64,000 nucleotides of DNA from Sulfurospirillum sp964441765 (lineage in GTDB: Bacteria; Campylobacterota; Campylobacteria; Campylobacterales; Sulfurospirillaceae), in assembly GCA_964441765.1 (NCBI GenBank), contig CAYTVI010000002.1, forward strand, positions 12,341 to 76,340, written 5' to 3'. Positions 25,847-34,790 of this stretch are shown in pieces. Position 1 is the first letter of the stretch. Each line of letters begins with the position of its first letter. A program made the position numbers and the translations under genes. Below the pieces are notes generated by a model, which was not told the DNA's origin, did no database searches, and saw only the letters and a list, made by a program, of their open reading frames with translations.

Positions 25847-26383
25847 TTAACGACAACTCAGTTCATGTCTTACAACAGGTTTTTTGACTGCAGGAGGATA
25901 GGGCATTGAGATAGAAAAATTACGCATCTCACCTTTTTCCAAATCTCGAGCTATCACAAACTCTTTTTTCATCGAAACGCTCTCTTCCAAAGGAGCTTTT
26001 GTAAATAAATCACCTAAAAAAGATTTTGGAGTGTATAAAGAGGTATTTCCTACTTGTCCTTGTGTGTCATTGTAGATTTCAACTTCGAGCGAGCATTGTC
26101 CAATTTTAAATCCACCGATATTACGAATTTGTCCAGAGAGGTTAAATGATTCGTTGGAGAGGACTCTTCTTTGTGTTATATTTTCAAGACGTGCTACTTT
26201 TGTGTATTCATCAAGTCCATAGAGTGAGATAATAAAGACCATGATTAGAAGCCCAGAGATCACACCAATGGTTGTGAAAGGAGATTTTTCATTGGGATTT
26301 CGCATTACAAGAATGACAACAAGAATAAAAAGAGTTAAAATAATAAAAAGTACGAACCAGTGCAATACAGTAAAATAAGTCAT
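25847..26383 (-). CDS. DUF2393-like membrane protein, second of a tandem pair
   Basis: A 178-residue protein with two N-terminal membrane helices (about 7-25 and 36-55; VLHWFVLFIILTLFILVVIL first) and a roughly 110-residue beta-rich domain outside the membrane. It resembles the campylobacterial DUF2393 family, judged from memory of the pattern YFTVLHW plus a double helix. The paired neighbour has the same layout, so the two are likely paralogues acting together. It is the last gene of the leftward ilvE operon, one base after the previous stop. Function unknown. Confidence 0.7.
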   Translation of the reverse strand: MTYFTVLHWFVLFIILTLFILVVILVMRNPNEKSPFTTIGVISGLLIMVFIISLYGLDEYTKVARLENITQRRVLSNESFNLSGQIRNIGGFKIGQCSLEVEIYNDTQGQVGNTSLYTPKSFLGDLFTKAPLEESVSMKKEFVIARDLEKGEMRNFSISMPYPPAVKKPVVRHELSCR

Positions 26384-26384
26384 G

Positions 26385-26921
26385 TTAATAACACTCCGTT
26401 TTGATATGTGCTACTATCTCTCCTTTATAGGTAAAATCATCAAAGACAGCTTTATGCTCTAATATCTCACCTTTTGGTAAAGACTGTTGCACTAGTATCG
26501 ACTGATTTGCAATTGGTTTTAGTAGGTTAAGATAGCTGCGTATTCCTTCTGTTGCGTTTTGTTTAATAATAGTTGTTTGAACAAAACAGAGTTTGAAATC
26601 TTTTTCTGATACGTTGTGGATACTGGCTTCAACAATAACAGAATCAGAAAATGTAAGCTTTTTAACCATATGAATCTCTACGCTAGTGGGTCTTAGTAGC
26701 GTATTAAGTTTGAATTTTAACAAGAATGGAGCGATAAGAAAAAATAAAAGAGCACCGATAATCAAAAGAAGTGAAAAGGTTGAAGAGCGTTTAGCCACAA
26801 TCGTGGCTAACACTATTAATATCAAAAAGGTAACAATAAACCAGCCCAAAGCGAGGTAATCATAGGTCCCTAAATGCCTAAGATAGGTCAAAAAAGAGAT
26901 TTTGATTGCTTCAACTTTCAT
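26385..26921 (-). CDS. DUF2393-like membrane protein, first of a tandem pair
   Basis: A 178-residue protein, the same length as its neighbour. Two membrane helices (about 18-40 and 47-66) are followed by a beta-rich extracytoplasmic part with SDSVIVEASIHNVSEKDFKL, aligned in type with the NLSGQIRNIGG stretch of the partner. The ATG overlaps the end of hisIE by 11 bases. No catalytic motif is seen. Possible roles such as a membrane-associated scaffold are speculation. Confidence 0.68.
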   Translation of the reverse strand: MKVEAIKISFLTYLRHLGTYDYLALGWFIVTFLILIVLATIVAKRSSTFSLLLIIGALLFFLIAPFLLKFKLNTLLRPTSVEIHMVKKLTFSDSVIVEASIHNVSEKDFKLCFVQTTIIKQNATEGIRSYLNLLKPIANQSILVQQSLPKGEILEHKAVFDDFTYKGEIVAHIKTECY

Positions 26922-27588
26922 TGCGGCTATTTTTCTCCTCTATCCCACTACGTCCAAAGCGGCGTTTGAGTTCACTTGAAATTCGCTCAGGATGAACGTT
27001 TTTTGCACCTAATGCTACAAGTGTGTGAAACATCAAATCAGCTGCTTCGTAGATAATCTGGTCTTCTTGATTATCTTTACATGCAAAACAAAATTCACCC
27101 GCTTCTTCGACCACTTTTTTTAAAATACTATTATCACCTTTTTGGAGCAAAGAGGCAACATAAGAGCTTTTTGGATCAGCATGTTTGCGTTCTTGGATGA
27201 TGTGATAAATAGTATCGTAGATATCGTATTCGATTGTTTTTTGAGGTATTAGCACTTCTTGCTTGGTATCTACGCGATTAAAAAAGCATGAGATGCGTCC
27301 TGTGTGGCATGCAACCCCTTCTTGTTCAACTTTGAGCAAAAGGGTATCACTATCACAATCTAAATAGACCTCTTTGACGTATTGGAAATGTCCACTACTT
27401 TCACCTTTTTTCCAGAGCTTTTGACGGCTTCTGGAAAAATAGTGAGCAATATTGGTTTGGAGTGTGAGATGCAATGCTTCTTCATTCATATACGCCATCA
27501 TCAAGACCTCTTTGCTTGTTGCGTCTTGAGTGACAACAGGCAAAAGAGGTGATTTATTCCAATCAATACTTGAAATTAGGGATTTCAT
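26911..27588 (-). CDS. hisI: Bifunctional phosphoribosyl-AMP cyclohydrolase / phosphoribosyl-ATP pyrophosphatase
   Basis: A 225-residue HisIE fusion for steps two and three of histidine synthesis. The HisI part (about 1-115) has the metal-binding motif CDSDTLLLKVEQEGVACHTG and SCFF. The HisE part (about 120-220) has DPKSSYVASLLQKGDNSILK and KVVEEAGEF. Its start overlaps the SPFH gene stop by four bases. The gene is separated from other his genes; hisC is at 62500 in a different operon. A histidine gene grouped with ilvE suggests an amino-acid operon. Confidence 0.95.
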   Translation of the reverse strand: MKSLISSIDWNKSPLLPVVTQDATSKEVLMMAYMNEEALHLTLQTNIAHYFSRSRQKLWKKGESSGHFQYVKEVYLDCDSDTLLLKVEQEGVACHTGRISCFFNRVDTKQEVLIPQKTIEYDIYDTIYHIIQERKHADPKSSYVASLLQKGDNSILKKVVEEAGEFCFACKDNQEDQIIYEAADLMFHTLVALGAKNVHPERISSELKRRFGRSGIEEKNSRNES

Positions 27589-28670
27589 TTAGCCGCTGCA
27601 CTTACCGCTTTTTGGCTATCTTTGGTATCAACCCAAATATTTGGTGTTGCACCGCCTGGTGTTAAGAAAATTTTAGCATCTTTATTTTCACGAAGTGCTT
27701 CGTTAAATTTGCCTTGAACTTCAATTTGACGCAAATTAAGTAAAGGTGCAGAGAGACTGTCTGAAATTTTCTTATTGGCATAAGCTTCAGCATCGGCTTC
27801 GATTTTAATAGCATTGGCTTGACCTTGAGCGTTAATTTCTCTTGCTTTGGCTTGACCTTCTGCTTCAGCGGCACGCTTCAATGCTTCTTGGTTTGTTCGC
27901 TCAACTTCGTATTTGGTTCGCTCAACTTCTTGACGTGCGACTTGAACACGTTCAATTTGCTCTTTAATCTTAGCAGGAAGCATAATTTCACGTAGTTGTA
28001 CGGTTAAAAGCTCAACAGGCTGACCTGGTTGCGCATCGATAGCTTTGCGGATACCATCTTCAATATTAACTGCAATGTCATTACGTTTTTGTGGAAGTTC
28101 TTCTGCGTTGAACTTACCAATAACGCTTCGTGTCACATCACGAACCACAGGGTTGATGATTTTATCTTCCCATGACATACCCCATGTTGCGATGGTTTGT
28201 GGCGCTGTGGAAGGTTCTAGTTTGTATTGAACGGTGAGTTCAATAGAGACAGGCAAACCTCTTGCATCTAAAACAGAAATCGCAGCATTTCGTTTAATTC
28301 CTGAGCCTCTTTGCATCACTTCACCCAAATCTTCCGTGGAAGAGTAGTTCATGATACGTACTTTTGTGTCAACAATAAAAACTTGTTGAATAAAAGGCAA
28401 GAAAAGGTGAAAACCAGGGTCCATAGGAATAGGCTCAAACTTACCTGTCGTCGCTTTAATTCCCATCTCACCCGAGTTAATAATTACAAAAGGCTTAGCG
28501 ATAACAAAGATAACCACAAGACCGATAAGCACATATAAAAGTCCTGCTTTTTTGCCTAAGTTTTTCAAAAACTCAGGGGGCTCTACGTTTAAAGGTGTGC
28601 GGTTATCATTGTCACCATTTCCACCTCCACCATTTTTTTTCTTAAAATAGTCGTTCAAATCTGCTGGCAT
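27585..28670 (-). CDS. SPFH/Band 7 (prohibitin/HflK-like) membrane protein
   Basis: A 361-residue protein. A Gly/Asn-rich N-terminus (residues 12-26) is followed by a membrane helix at about 43-62 and an SPFH domain from about 65 to 250 with INSGEMGIKATTGKF. A long Ala/Glu/Lys coiled coil (ERTNQEALKRAAEAEGQAKA) leads to the C-terminus. Such proteins form ring or cage assemblies at the membrane and often modulate FtsH. No partner HflC gene is adjacent, so HflK is only a resemblance. ilvE next to a Band 7 gene is the order I recall in C. jejuni (Cj0268c-Cj0269c). Confidence 0.85.
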   Translation of the reverse strand: MPADLNDYFKKKNGGGGNGDNDNRTPLNVEPPEFLKNLGKKAGLLYVLIGLVVIFVIAKPFVIINSGEMGIKATTGKFEPIPMDPGFHLFLPFIQQVFIVDTKVRIMNYSSTEDLGEVMQRGSGIKRNAAISVLDARGLPVSIELTVQYKLEPSTAPQTIATWGMSWEDKIINPVVRDVTRSVIGKFNAEELPQKRNDIAVNIEDGIRKAIDAQPGQPVELLTVQLREIMLPAKIKEQIERVQVARQEVERTKYEVERTNQEALKRAAEAEGQAKAREINAQGQANAIKIEADAEAYANKKISDSLSAPLLNLRQIEVQGKFNEALRENKDAKIFLTPGGATPNIWVDTKDSQKAVSAAAK

Positions 28671-28694
28671 AAAATTCCTTTTTTATTTTAATAT

Positions 28695-28719
28695 GGCTTT
28701 TAAGTAAAGCTTAAAAGCC
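28695..28719 (-). terminator. Hairpin between ilvE and the SPFH gene
   Basis: GGCTTTTAAG (28695-28704) pairs perfectly with CTTAAAAGCC (28710-28719) around a five-base loop. On the minus strand it lies after ilvE and 25 bases before the next start, so it may reduce read-through or protect RNA ends. The downstream T-tract is weak. Confidence 0.5.
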
Positions 28720-28767
28720 TACGCTAGCCGCTAAGGCACTAAAGCTTGCCCCTTTCGAGGCAGAAAT

Positions 28768-29682
28768 TTAAATATACGTTAAAAAGTGTTTGTATTTTGG
28801 ATTGCGTCCGTAGACCACATCAAAATAAGCTTTTTGGAGTTGTTCTGTCATAGCACCTCTGCTTCCATTGCCAATGACATAATTGTCAACATCGCGAATT
28901 GGTGTTACTTCAGCAGCAGTTCCTGTAAAGAACGCTTCATCGGCGATGTACACTTCATCACGGGTGATGCGACGACGCTCAATCTTAATGCCTGCTTCAC
29001 GGGCTAATTCTAAAACCATGCCTTGCGTGATACTCTCTAAAGATGTATCGTTTGGAGGAGAAATCAAAACGCCATCACGAACGATAAAGAAACACTCCCC
29101 ACTACCCTCTGCAATAAAGCCATTGTCGTCGAGTAAAAGAGCCTCTTCATAACCTGCTTCAATGGCTTCATATTTTGCCATTTGAGAGTTGAGGTAATTC
29201 GCAGCAGCTTTGGCTTTACCCATGGTTGAGCTTACAGGGTTTCTTGTGAAAGAAGAAATCTTAACACGAATACCTTTTTCCAAGCCTTCATCGCCTAAGT
29301 AACTTCCCCACTGCCACGCCGCAATCGCTGTGTTAACAGGAGCTTTAACGTGGTTAAGACCCATAATGCCGTATCCTAAGTAGATAAGGGGTCTAATGTA
29401 AACATTTGATTTAAAATCATTTGCGCGTAACAGTTCGATGTGCGCCGCTTCTAAAGCTTCAAGACCAAAGTTTGGATTGATGCGGGTGATTTTAGCAGAG
29501 TTTAAAAGACGTTTTGTGTGTTCTCTGAGCTTAAAAATCGCCAATCCATTCTCTGTCATATAGGCACGTGTTCCTTCAAAAACGCCATTACCATAATGCA
29601 ATGTGTGGGTTAAAATATGTGTTTTAGCCTCATCCCATGGGATAAGAGTTCCATCCATCCAAATATACTTTGCTTTATCCAT
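28768..29682 (-). CDS. ilvE: Branched-chain amino acid aminotransferase
   Basis: A 304-residue fold-type IV PLP enzyme making valine, leucine and isoleucine from their keto acids. Hallmarks are KYIWMDGTLIPWDEAK, HYGNGVFEGTRAY, the PLP lysine in SSTMGKAKAAANYLNS, and DNGFIAEGSGECFF. The start at ATG 29682 has GAAGGTGA upstream; an in-frame ATG 17 codons earlier lacks a ribosome site and gives no conserved residues. It is the first gene of the leftward operon and divergent from the aldehyde dehydrogenase gene. Confidence 0.96.
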   Translation of the reverse strand: MDKAKYIWMDGTLIPWDEAKTHILTHTLHYGNGVFEGTRAYMTENGLAIFKLREHTKRLLNSAKITRINPNFGLEALEAAHIELLRANDFKSNVYIRPLIYLGYGIMGLNHVKAPVNTAIAAWQWGSYLGDEGLEKGIRVKISSFTRNPVSSTMGKAKAAANYLNSQMAKYEAIEAGYEEALLLDDNGFIAEGSGECFFIVRDGVLISPPNDTSLESITQGMVLELAREAGIKIERRRITRDEVYIADEAFFTGTAAEVTPIRDVDNYVIGNGSRGAMTEQLQKAYFDVVYGRNPKYKHFLTYI

Positions 29683-29750
29683 TTTTTCACCTTCGTGTTT
29701 TATAAAGAGGTTCCATAATAGCCAAATTTTCATTAAATATTCTTTTAGGC

Positions 29751-29756
29751 TATAAT
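29751..29756 (+). promoter_or_regulatory. -10 box for the aldehyde dehydrogenase gene
   Basis: A perfect TATAAT preceded by TTCTTTTAGGC, 27 bases upstream of ATG 29784. Confidence 0.55.
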
Positions 29757-29783
29757 TTTGGAGATGAAAACAAGGAGTTCGAG

Positions 29784-31357
29784 ATGCGTGCGTACAGCTA
29801 TTTTGGTTCTACATGTAAAGAAATTTCTTCCTTAAAAGAGGTTCGCAGTCCGTATCACCATGAAGTGGTTTCGTATGTCAATGTGTGCACCAAAGAGGAT
29901 GCAAAACATATGCTTGATATTGCACAAAATGCGGCAAAATTAACAAAAATAGTGCCTTTGCATCAGCGTGTTGCTTGGCTTTTAGATGTGGCACAAAAAC
30001 TAGAGCGTCTTAAAGAAGATTTTGCAAAAACGATGACCGATGAAGTGGGAAAGCCTATACGTTTTTCACGTATGGAAGTGGAGCGCACGGTTGAGACCAT
30101 CAAACTCTCGGCTAACGCTATGCATCATGTCAATGGAGAAACCTTTGATACCACAGCAATGCCAAGTGGTAAAAAGACGTTAGCCTTTTACAAGCGTGAA
30201 GCGGTGGGTGTGGTTTTAGCCATCACGCCGTTTAATTTTCCACTCAATTTAGTGGCACATAAAATCGCACCTGCATTGGTCGCTGGTAATGCGGTGATTT
30301 TAAAACCAACCTCGCAAGCGCCCTTGAGTGCGTTTAAACTTGCAAAGCTTTTTATTGAAAGTCCTTATGCTACCAAAGATGCACTCAGTCTTATTTACAG
30401 TGGCGAGGGAGTAAACGATACTTTGGTGTCAAGTGAAATTCCTCGCGTGATTAGTTTCACAGGAAGTGTAAGTGTGGGAAAAGAGATTACATGTAAAGCG
30501 GGAATTAAAAAAATTGCGTTAGAACTTGGAGGCAATGCTGCAACCTATATTGACGCCTCTGCAAACTTGGCACATGCCGCAAAGCGATGTGCTTTTGGTG
30601 CGTTTATCAACTCAGGGCAAGTGTGCATCTCTTTACAGCGCATCTATGTGCATGAAACGATTTATGAGGCATTTGCATGCGCGTTAGTTGAGGAGACAAA
30701 AGTGTTAAAAGTCGGCTCACCTTACGAAGAAGAGACGTTCATAGGTCCTATGGTGAATGCTACCTCTGNNNNNNNNNNNNNNNNNNNNNNNNNNNNNNNN
30801 NNNNNNNNNNNNNNNNNNNNNNNNNNNNNNNNNNNNNNNNNNNNNNNNNNNNNNNNNNNNNNNNNNNNGGCTCACCTTACGAAGAAGAGACGTTCATAGG
30901 TCCTATGGTGAATGCTACCTCTGTGGAAAAGGCACAGCGTTGGGTTAAAAGTGCTTTGGATGAAGGTGCAAAACTCTTGCATGGTTTTACATGTAAAGAT
31001 TTGATGTTTGAGCCAACCATTATGGGAGATGTGAAAGAAGAGATGAATATTGTGTGTGAAGAGGTTTTTGCGCCCATTGTTTCACTGATTAAAGTTAAAA
31101 CGTATGAAGAGGCAAAAGAGAAAATCAATGCCTCTGCGTATGGGTTGCAATACTCTTTATTTGCGAATGATTTGAGTATGGTCACAGATGCGATAGAGAG
31201 TTTTGAAGCAGGAGGCATCGTGGTCAATGATATTCCGACCCTGCGTTTTGATCTGCAACCGTATGGAGGCATAAAACACAGTGGGATTGGAAAAGAAGGA
31301 CCCTATTATGCACTCTTAGATGATTACACCCAAATCAAATCTGTGGTAATATGCTAA
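29784..31357 (+). CDS. NAD(P)-dependent aldehyde dehydrogenase, split only by a false assembly gap
   Basis: The coding sequence is interrupted by 100 Ns (30769-30868) flanked by an identical 55-bp sequence. Removing the Ns and one copy (155 bases) leaves 1419 bases, an open frame of 472 residues. It has AITPFNFPLNLVAHKIAPAL, the nucleotide loop FTGSVSVG, Glu247 in ELGGN and the catalytic Cys281 in NSGQVCIS, then EEVFAPIV near the end. It oxidises an aldehyde to an acid; lactaldehyde or glyceraldehyde-3-phosphate-type substrates are possible but not resolved. Palindromes are at 30487-30496 and 30986-30997. Confidence 0.88.
30714..30923. repeat. 55-bp exact duplication flanking the second N gap
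   Basis: Bases 30714-30768 and 30869-30923 are identical and sit immediately on either side of the N run. The copy length equals a common assembler k-mer size, so this is an assembly overlap and not a biological repeat. Confidence 0.92.
30769..30868. other. Scaffold gap of 100 Ns, probably artificial
   Basis: Exactly 100 Ns. The 55 bases before it (30714-30768) and after it (30869-30923) are identical, which means the two contigs overlap and no sequence is missing. Confidence 0.92.
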
Positions 31358-31387
31358 GAGAATATTTTTACATGTAAAAGGAAAACA

Positions 31388-31855
31388 ATGTTAGCCATAG
31401 GAAATCAAGCCCCCGCATTTAGCCTACCCAATCAAGATGATGTCGAGATATCGCTTCGAGATTTAGAAGGTAAATGGATTGTGCTCTATTTTTACCCCAA
31501 AGACAATACACCAGGGTGTACCACAGAAGCGTGTGATTTTACAGCTTCCATGCCCATTTTTGAAGATTTGGGTGCAGTTATATTAGGCGTTAGCCCCGAT
31601 AGCACCGCATCGCACCAGAAATTTATCGCCAAACAAAAATTAGAGCTTACCTTGCTCTCCGACGTGAACACAGAAGTAGCTCAAGCATACGGTGTGTGGC
31701 AGTTAAAAAAGTTTTGTGGTAAAGAGTATATGGGAATTGTTCGCTCTACATTTTTGATTGATCCCAGTGGCACGATAGCGCACATCTGGAGTAACGTCAA
31801 AGTAGCAGGACATTCACAAGCGGTTAAAGCTGTTTTAGAGAGCTTACAAAAGTAA
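31388..31855 (+). CDS. bcp: Thioredoxin-dependent peroxiredoxin Bcp
   Basis: A 155-residue peroxiredoxin of the Bcp/PrxQ group that reduces peroxides using thioredoxin. The peroxidatic Cys44 is in PKDNTPGCTTEACDF, with a second Cys49 five residues later as in two-cysteine PrxQ proteins. LGVSPDS and the C-terminal RSTFLIDPSG fit the family. It starts about nine bases after a TTTACATGTAAA copy (31367-31378), whose right flank merges into the ribosome site AAAAGGAAAA. Confidence 0.95.
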   Translation: MLAIGNQAPAFSLPNQDDVEISLRDLEGKWIVLYFYPKDNTPGCTTEACDFTASMPIFEDLGAVILGVSPDSTASHQKFIAKQKLELTLLSDVNTEVAQAYGVWQLKKFCGKEYMGIVRSTFLIDPSGTIAHIWSNVKVAGHSQAVKAVLESLQK

Positions 31856-31858
31856 GCT

Positions 31859-34702
31859 CTAATTGCTAATTGTTATTGCACAACCAATCCATTTCTCGCG
31901 AATGGTATCGCTGGGTTGAATATCATTTTTGAGGATTTTATGCGCGGGGATTTTATGCTGTTGTATCATTTTTTGCACAAAAATCTCCGCACGTTGTTGT
32001 GCGAGATGCTGAAGCTCTTCAGGTGCTAATGGAAGTTTTGTGACAATCATCCCTTTTAAGGTTTCATTGACAACACCTCGGTCTGCTTTTTGCTCTTCAA
32101 GTGTTTTCATCAGTGCTTCATACGCTTCTTTGGAAAGATGCTTAATAAAGAGTTCTTTAAGCGCTTTGGCGTAACTGTTTTCTCCTGCTTTAGCATTTTT
32201 TGTCATTGCTTCTATCTGTTGTGTGAGTTTATTTTCCCTCAAGGCTGTGCCATCGGCTTCTTCATTGTAGCTAGGAGTAATACGTAATTTTAGTTCAGGT
32301 TTTTTCTCTAAAATAAGTTTGTATTGTTCCATCTTCTCTTCTTCGGAAGCAATGAGTTCAAATGAGCCTAAGGCAAAATCAACGCTTTGCAGGGATTCGG
32401 TTTCGATACCTAAAATAGAGCCAAGTAAACTAAAAGGTGAAGTAACAATACTGCCTATGAGATTGCCAATGGCTTTCCACACGATGGCGCCATAACGAAA
32501 CTCTGGATCGTTTAAATCTCCGCTGACAGGTAAATTAAGATCAATCTGCCCTCTAGAATCTTTCAAAATAGCGATAGCAAGTCCTAAAGGCAATGAGGTG
32601 GCTTCATCACTTTCTATTTTTTCACCTAAGGTGAGCGAATCTAAATTGATTTTATTATCTCCCTCCATCAATCCTTGTTTGATTTTATAAGAAAGATCCA
32701 TCGAGAGTTTTCCTTTTTGAATCGCATAACCTATAAATTTTCCAGAATAAGGGGTCAAAGAGGGCATATCGATATTTTTAAAAAGGATTTTAAGATTGGC
32801 TCTGTTAGTGAAATCAAAAGGCAATAAAGAGCCTCCGATTTTGGCATAGCCGTATTTATCGACTTTCCCCTCGAGGCTTAAAACGGAAGGGCGCGTGTTT
32901 TTTGTATCTAGCGTTGAAAAAGAGCCATTTAGGTTATGAATGAGTGTCGCAAAAGGGATAGGCAAAGAGGCATCTTTAAAACGAGCACTTCCTCCTTTGA
33001 GTGTGACTTCACCAATACGCATGTGCATCTCTTCTTCTTTTTGAGAAGAAGCAGGTGAGGAGGGTGTGGATTTAAGAAGGGCGCTAAAATTGGTACTTTT
33101 ATCTTTGTGAATATCTAAGTTGAGGTAGGGTTTCGTAAGAAGAATTTTCTTTACATGTAAAGTGGCAGGATGCGTTGCATACATGACTTCATTTAAGGAG
33201 AGTTTATCCCATGCCAGTAAAGATTTCTTAGAGATATCGTTGATATTAAGAGACTCTATGTGAACATCGCCTTTAAAAAGGAGTTCCATTGTTTTTTTGA
33301 AGTTTAGTTTGAGTGTTGATTGGGTGGATAGTGTTCCATGTGTTAGCGCAAATGTTACATAAGGAGTTAAATAAGGTTGTGCTTTTATCAAGGGCAGGGC
33401 TTGTGTGTTAAGGCTTGTCTCTAAGGTATTGGATGCAAGGTTGAATGAGCCATGAAGAGATATAAGACTGTTTTTATCGACACGGCTTGAAAACGAATAG
33501 TTTGTCGATTGATTGGTATCGGTAGAAAGATTAGTCGCTTCGAGGCTCAGTTCGCTGAGTGTCGTTTTACCGTTTAAGACATTTTTATCAAGAATCTCTA
33601 CCATGCCCTTTTCAAAGCGCAGTTTTTGAAGTGAAATATCCCATGAAGCCGATGATGTATCATTTGCATCAACGGTTTGTGTGGTGGGTGTAAAAAGTGT
33701 GGCAAGGTTGATAGCATAGTTTTTTTCTAATACCAGTGAAACAAAAGGCTCATTGAGGCTAAGTGATTCTAAAAGAAGGGTATTTTCAGGCCAATGTAAG
33801 CTTATGCCTTCTGCTTTGACCAAAGGAGTTAAAAGAAATTTTTGTTCTTTTGGGTCGTGGAAAAGCAGTTTTTCTAACGATAGAGTTGCTTTTTCAATAC
33901 CAATCTCAGGCTCGTCTTTACTAAGATTGATGGTGAAAGGCAGACGAGCAGAGAGTTCGCCCTCTTTTAATTTTGCTGGGAGTGTTGGTAAAAGGTAGTT
34001 CCATAAAAAAGGAAGCGGAAAATGGCTGACATTGACTTCCCCGTGAATAATAAAAGGGTCAAAAGAGAGACTGCTAGCCAGCGTGATTTTTTCTTGATTG
34101 TCTAAGAGTAGATGCAATGCATGGATGCTAAGGTCATCTTTTTTAAAGTTTAAATTATTAACCGTGTAATGCATCGGTCCAAATTCAAAGATAAACGGTG
34201 TTTCAAGGCGAAAATCGGTAAATTTACCTTTCGTTGCATTGAGCTCAAAATGTTCAATGAGCAAAGGCAGTGTTGTTGTAGCCGTTTGATTTTCTTCTTG
34301 TGTTTCAGGCTCTTTGAGAAAGGATGCAAAAAGCGTTACTAAATTTAGCGTGCCATTTTTATCGATTTGGGCATCGACAAAAGGCTCATGAATTGAAAAA
34401 GTCGTGATAACGATCTCTTTTTTTAGAAGAGCTAGGGGTGAATAGTTTACGTAAAGTTCTTTAAATCCTAGAACAGGTTCTTTAGATGCGGATAGCAGTG
34501 AGAGATTGTTTACATGTAATTCATAGGTTAAGGGGTTGAATTTTACATTTTCTAAAGCAATATCAAGATGAAACTGTTGGTTGACAAAAGAGGGTACTTT
34601 TGTTTGTAGAACCCATGGTAGAAGCATAAAACCACTGACTAAATAAAGCAAAGGGAGTACAATCATCCAAAACCAAATATTTTTAAGATACTTGATAACC
34701 AT
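31859..34702 (-). CDS. Large DUF748/AsmA-like envelope protein
   Basis: A 947-residue protein with one N-terminal membrane helix (about 10-30). A long region of repeated beta-strand motifs follows, typical of AsmA/DUF748 proteins (VKFNPLTYELHVNNL at the start, GYAIQKGKLSMDLSY, LPVSGDLNDPEFRYG), and a C-terminal part with LRITPSYNEEADGTALREN. Such proteins are thought to form a periplasmic groove moving lipids between membranes; that is inference here. ATG 34702 has GAGGAG six bases upstream. It is convergent with bcp (3-base gap) and divergent from queH. Palindromes are at 33150-33161 and 34509-34519. Confidence 0.82.
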   Translation of the reverse strand: MVIKYLKNIWFWMIVLPLLYLVSGFMLLPWVLQTKVPSFVNQQFHLDIALENVKFNPLTYELHVNNLSLLSASKEPVLGFKELYVNYSPLALLKKEIVITTFSIHEPFVDAQIDKNGTLNLVTLFASFLKEPETQEENQTATTTLPLLIEHFELNATKGKFTDFRLETPFIFEFGPMHYTVNNLNFKKDDLSIHALHLLLDNQEKITLASSLSFDPFIIHGEVNVSHFPLPFLWNYLLPTLPAKLKEGELSARLPFTINLSKDEPEIGIEKATLSLEKLLFHDPKEQKFLLTPLVKAEGISLHWPENTLLLESLSLNEPFVSLVLEKNYAINLATLFTPTTQTVDANDTSSASWDISLQKLRFEKGMVEILDKNVLNGKTTLSELSLEATNLSTDTNQSTNYSFSSRVDKNSLISLHGSFNLASNTLETSLNTQALPLIKAQPYLTPYVTFALTHGTLSTQSTLKLNFKKTMELLFKGDVHIESLNINDISKKSLLAWDKLSLNEVMYATHPATLHVKKILLTKPYLNLDIHKDKSTNFSALLKSTPSSPASSQKEEEMHMRIGEVTLKGGSARFKDASLPIPFATLIHNLNGSFSTLDTKNTRPSVLSLEGKVDKYGYAKIGGSLLPFDFTNRANLKILFKNIDMPSLTPYSGKFIGYAIQKGKLSMDLSYKIKQGLMEGDNKINLDSLTLGEKIESDEATSLPLGLAIAILKDSRGQIDLNLPVSGDLNDPEFRYGAIVWKAIGNLIGSIVTSPFSLLGSILGIETESLQSVDFALGSFELIASEEEKMEQYKLILEKKPELKLRITPSYNEEADGTALRENKLTQQIEAMTKNAKAGENSYAKALKELFIKHLSKEAYEALMKTLEEQKADRGVVNETLKGMIVTKLPLAPEELQHLAQQRAEIFVQKMIQQHKIPAHKILKNDIQPSDTIREKWIGCAITISN

Positions 34703-34729
34703 CATACGCTCCTCATCGAAGTTAGGACT

Positions 34730-34735
34730 ATTATA
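34730..34735 (-). promoter_or_regulatory. -10 box for the DUF748 gene
   Basis: TATAAT on the minus strand, 28 bases upstream of ATG 34702, within the region shared with queH. Confidence 0.5.
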
Positions 34736-34755
34736 CAACAAAAGGGCATCTATGT

Positions 34756-34761
34756 TATAAT
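34756..34761 (+). promoter_or_regulatory. -10 box for queH and following genes
   Basis: A perfect TATAAT, 29 bases before ATG 34791. The two -10 boxes of the divergent genes are about 20 bases apart. Confidence 0.5.
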
Positions 34762-34790
34762 TTTTCCACTCCAAACGATAAAGAAGTGCG

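Noticed and set aside
28671..28767. A small RNA between ilvE and the SPFH gene
   Set aside because: Only one hairpin is visible, without a promoter or T-tract of its own.
30714..30923. The 55-bp duplication as a biological direct repeat or target-site duplication
   Set aside because: It abuts a standard 100-N gap exactly on both sides, and merging restores the gene.
29784..31357. Aldehyde dehydrogenase as a frameshifted pseudogene
   Set aside because: The frame breaks only at the N run. Removing the Ns and the duplicated 55 bases restores a single open frame.
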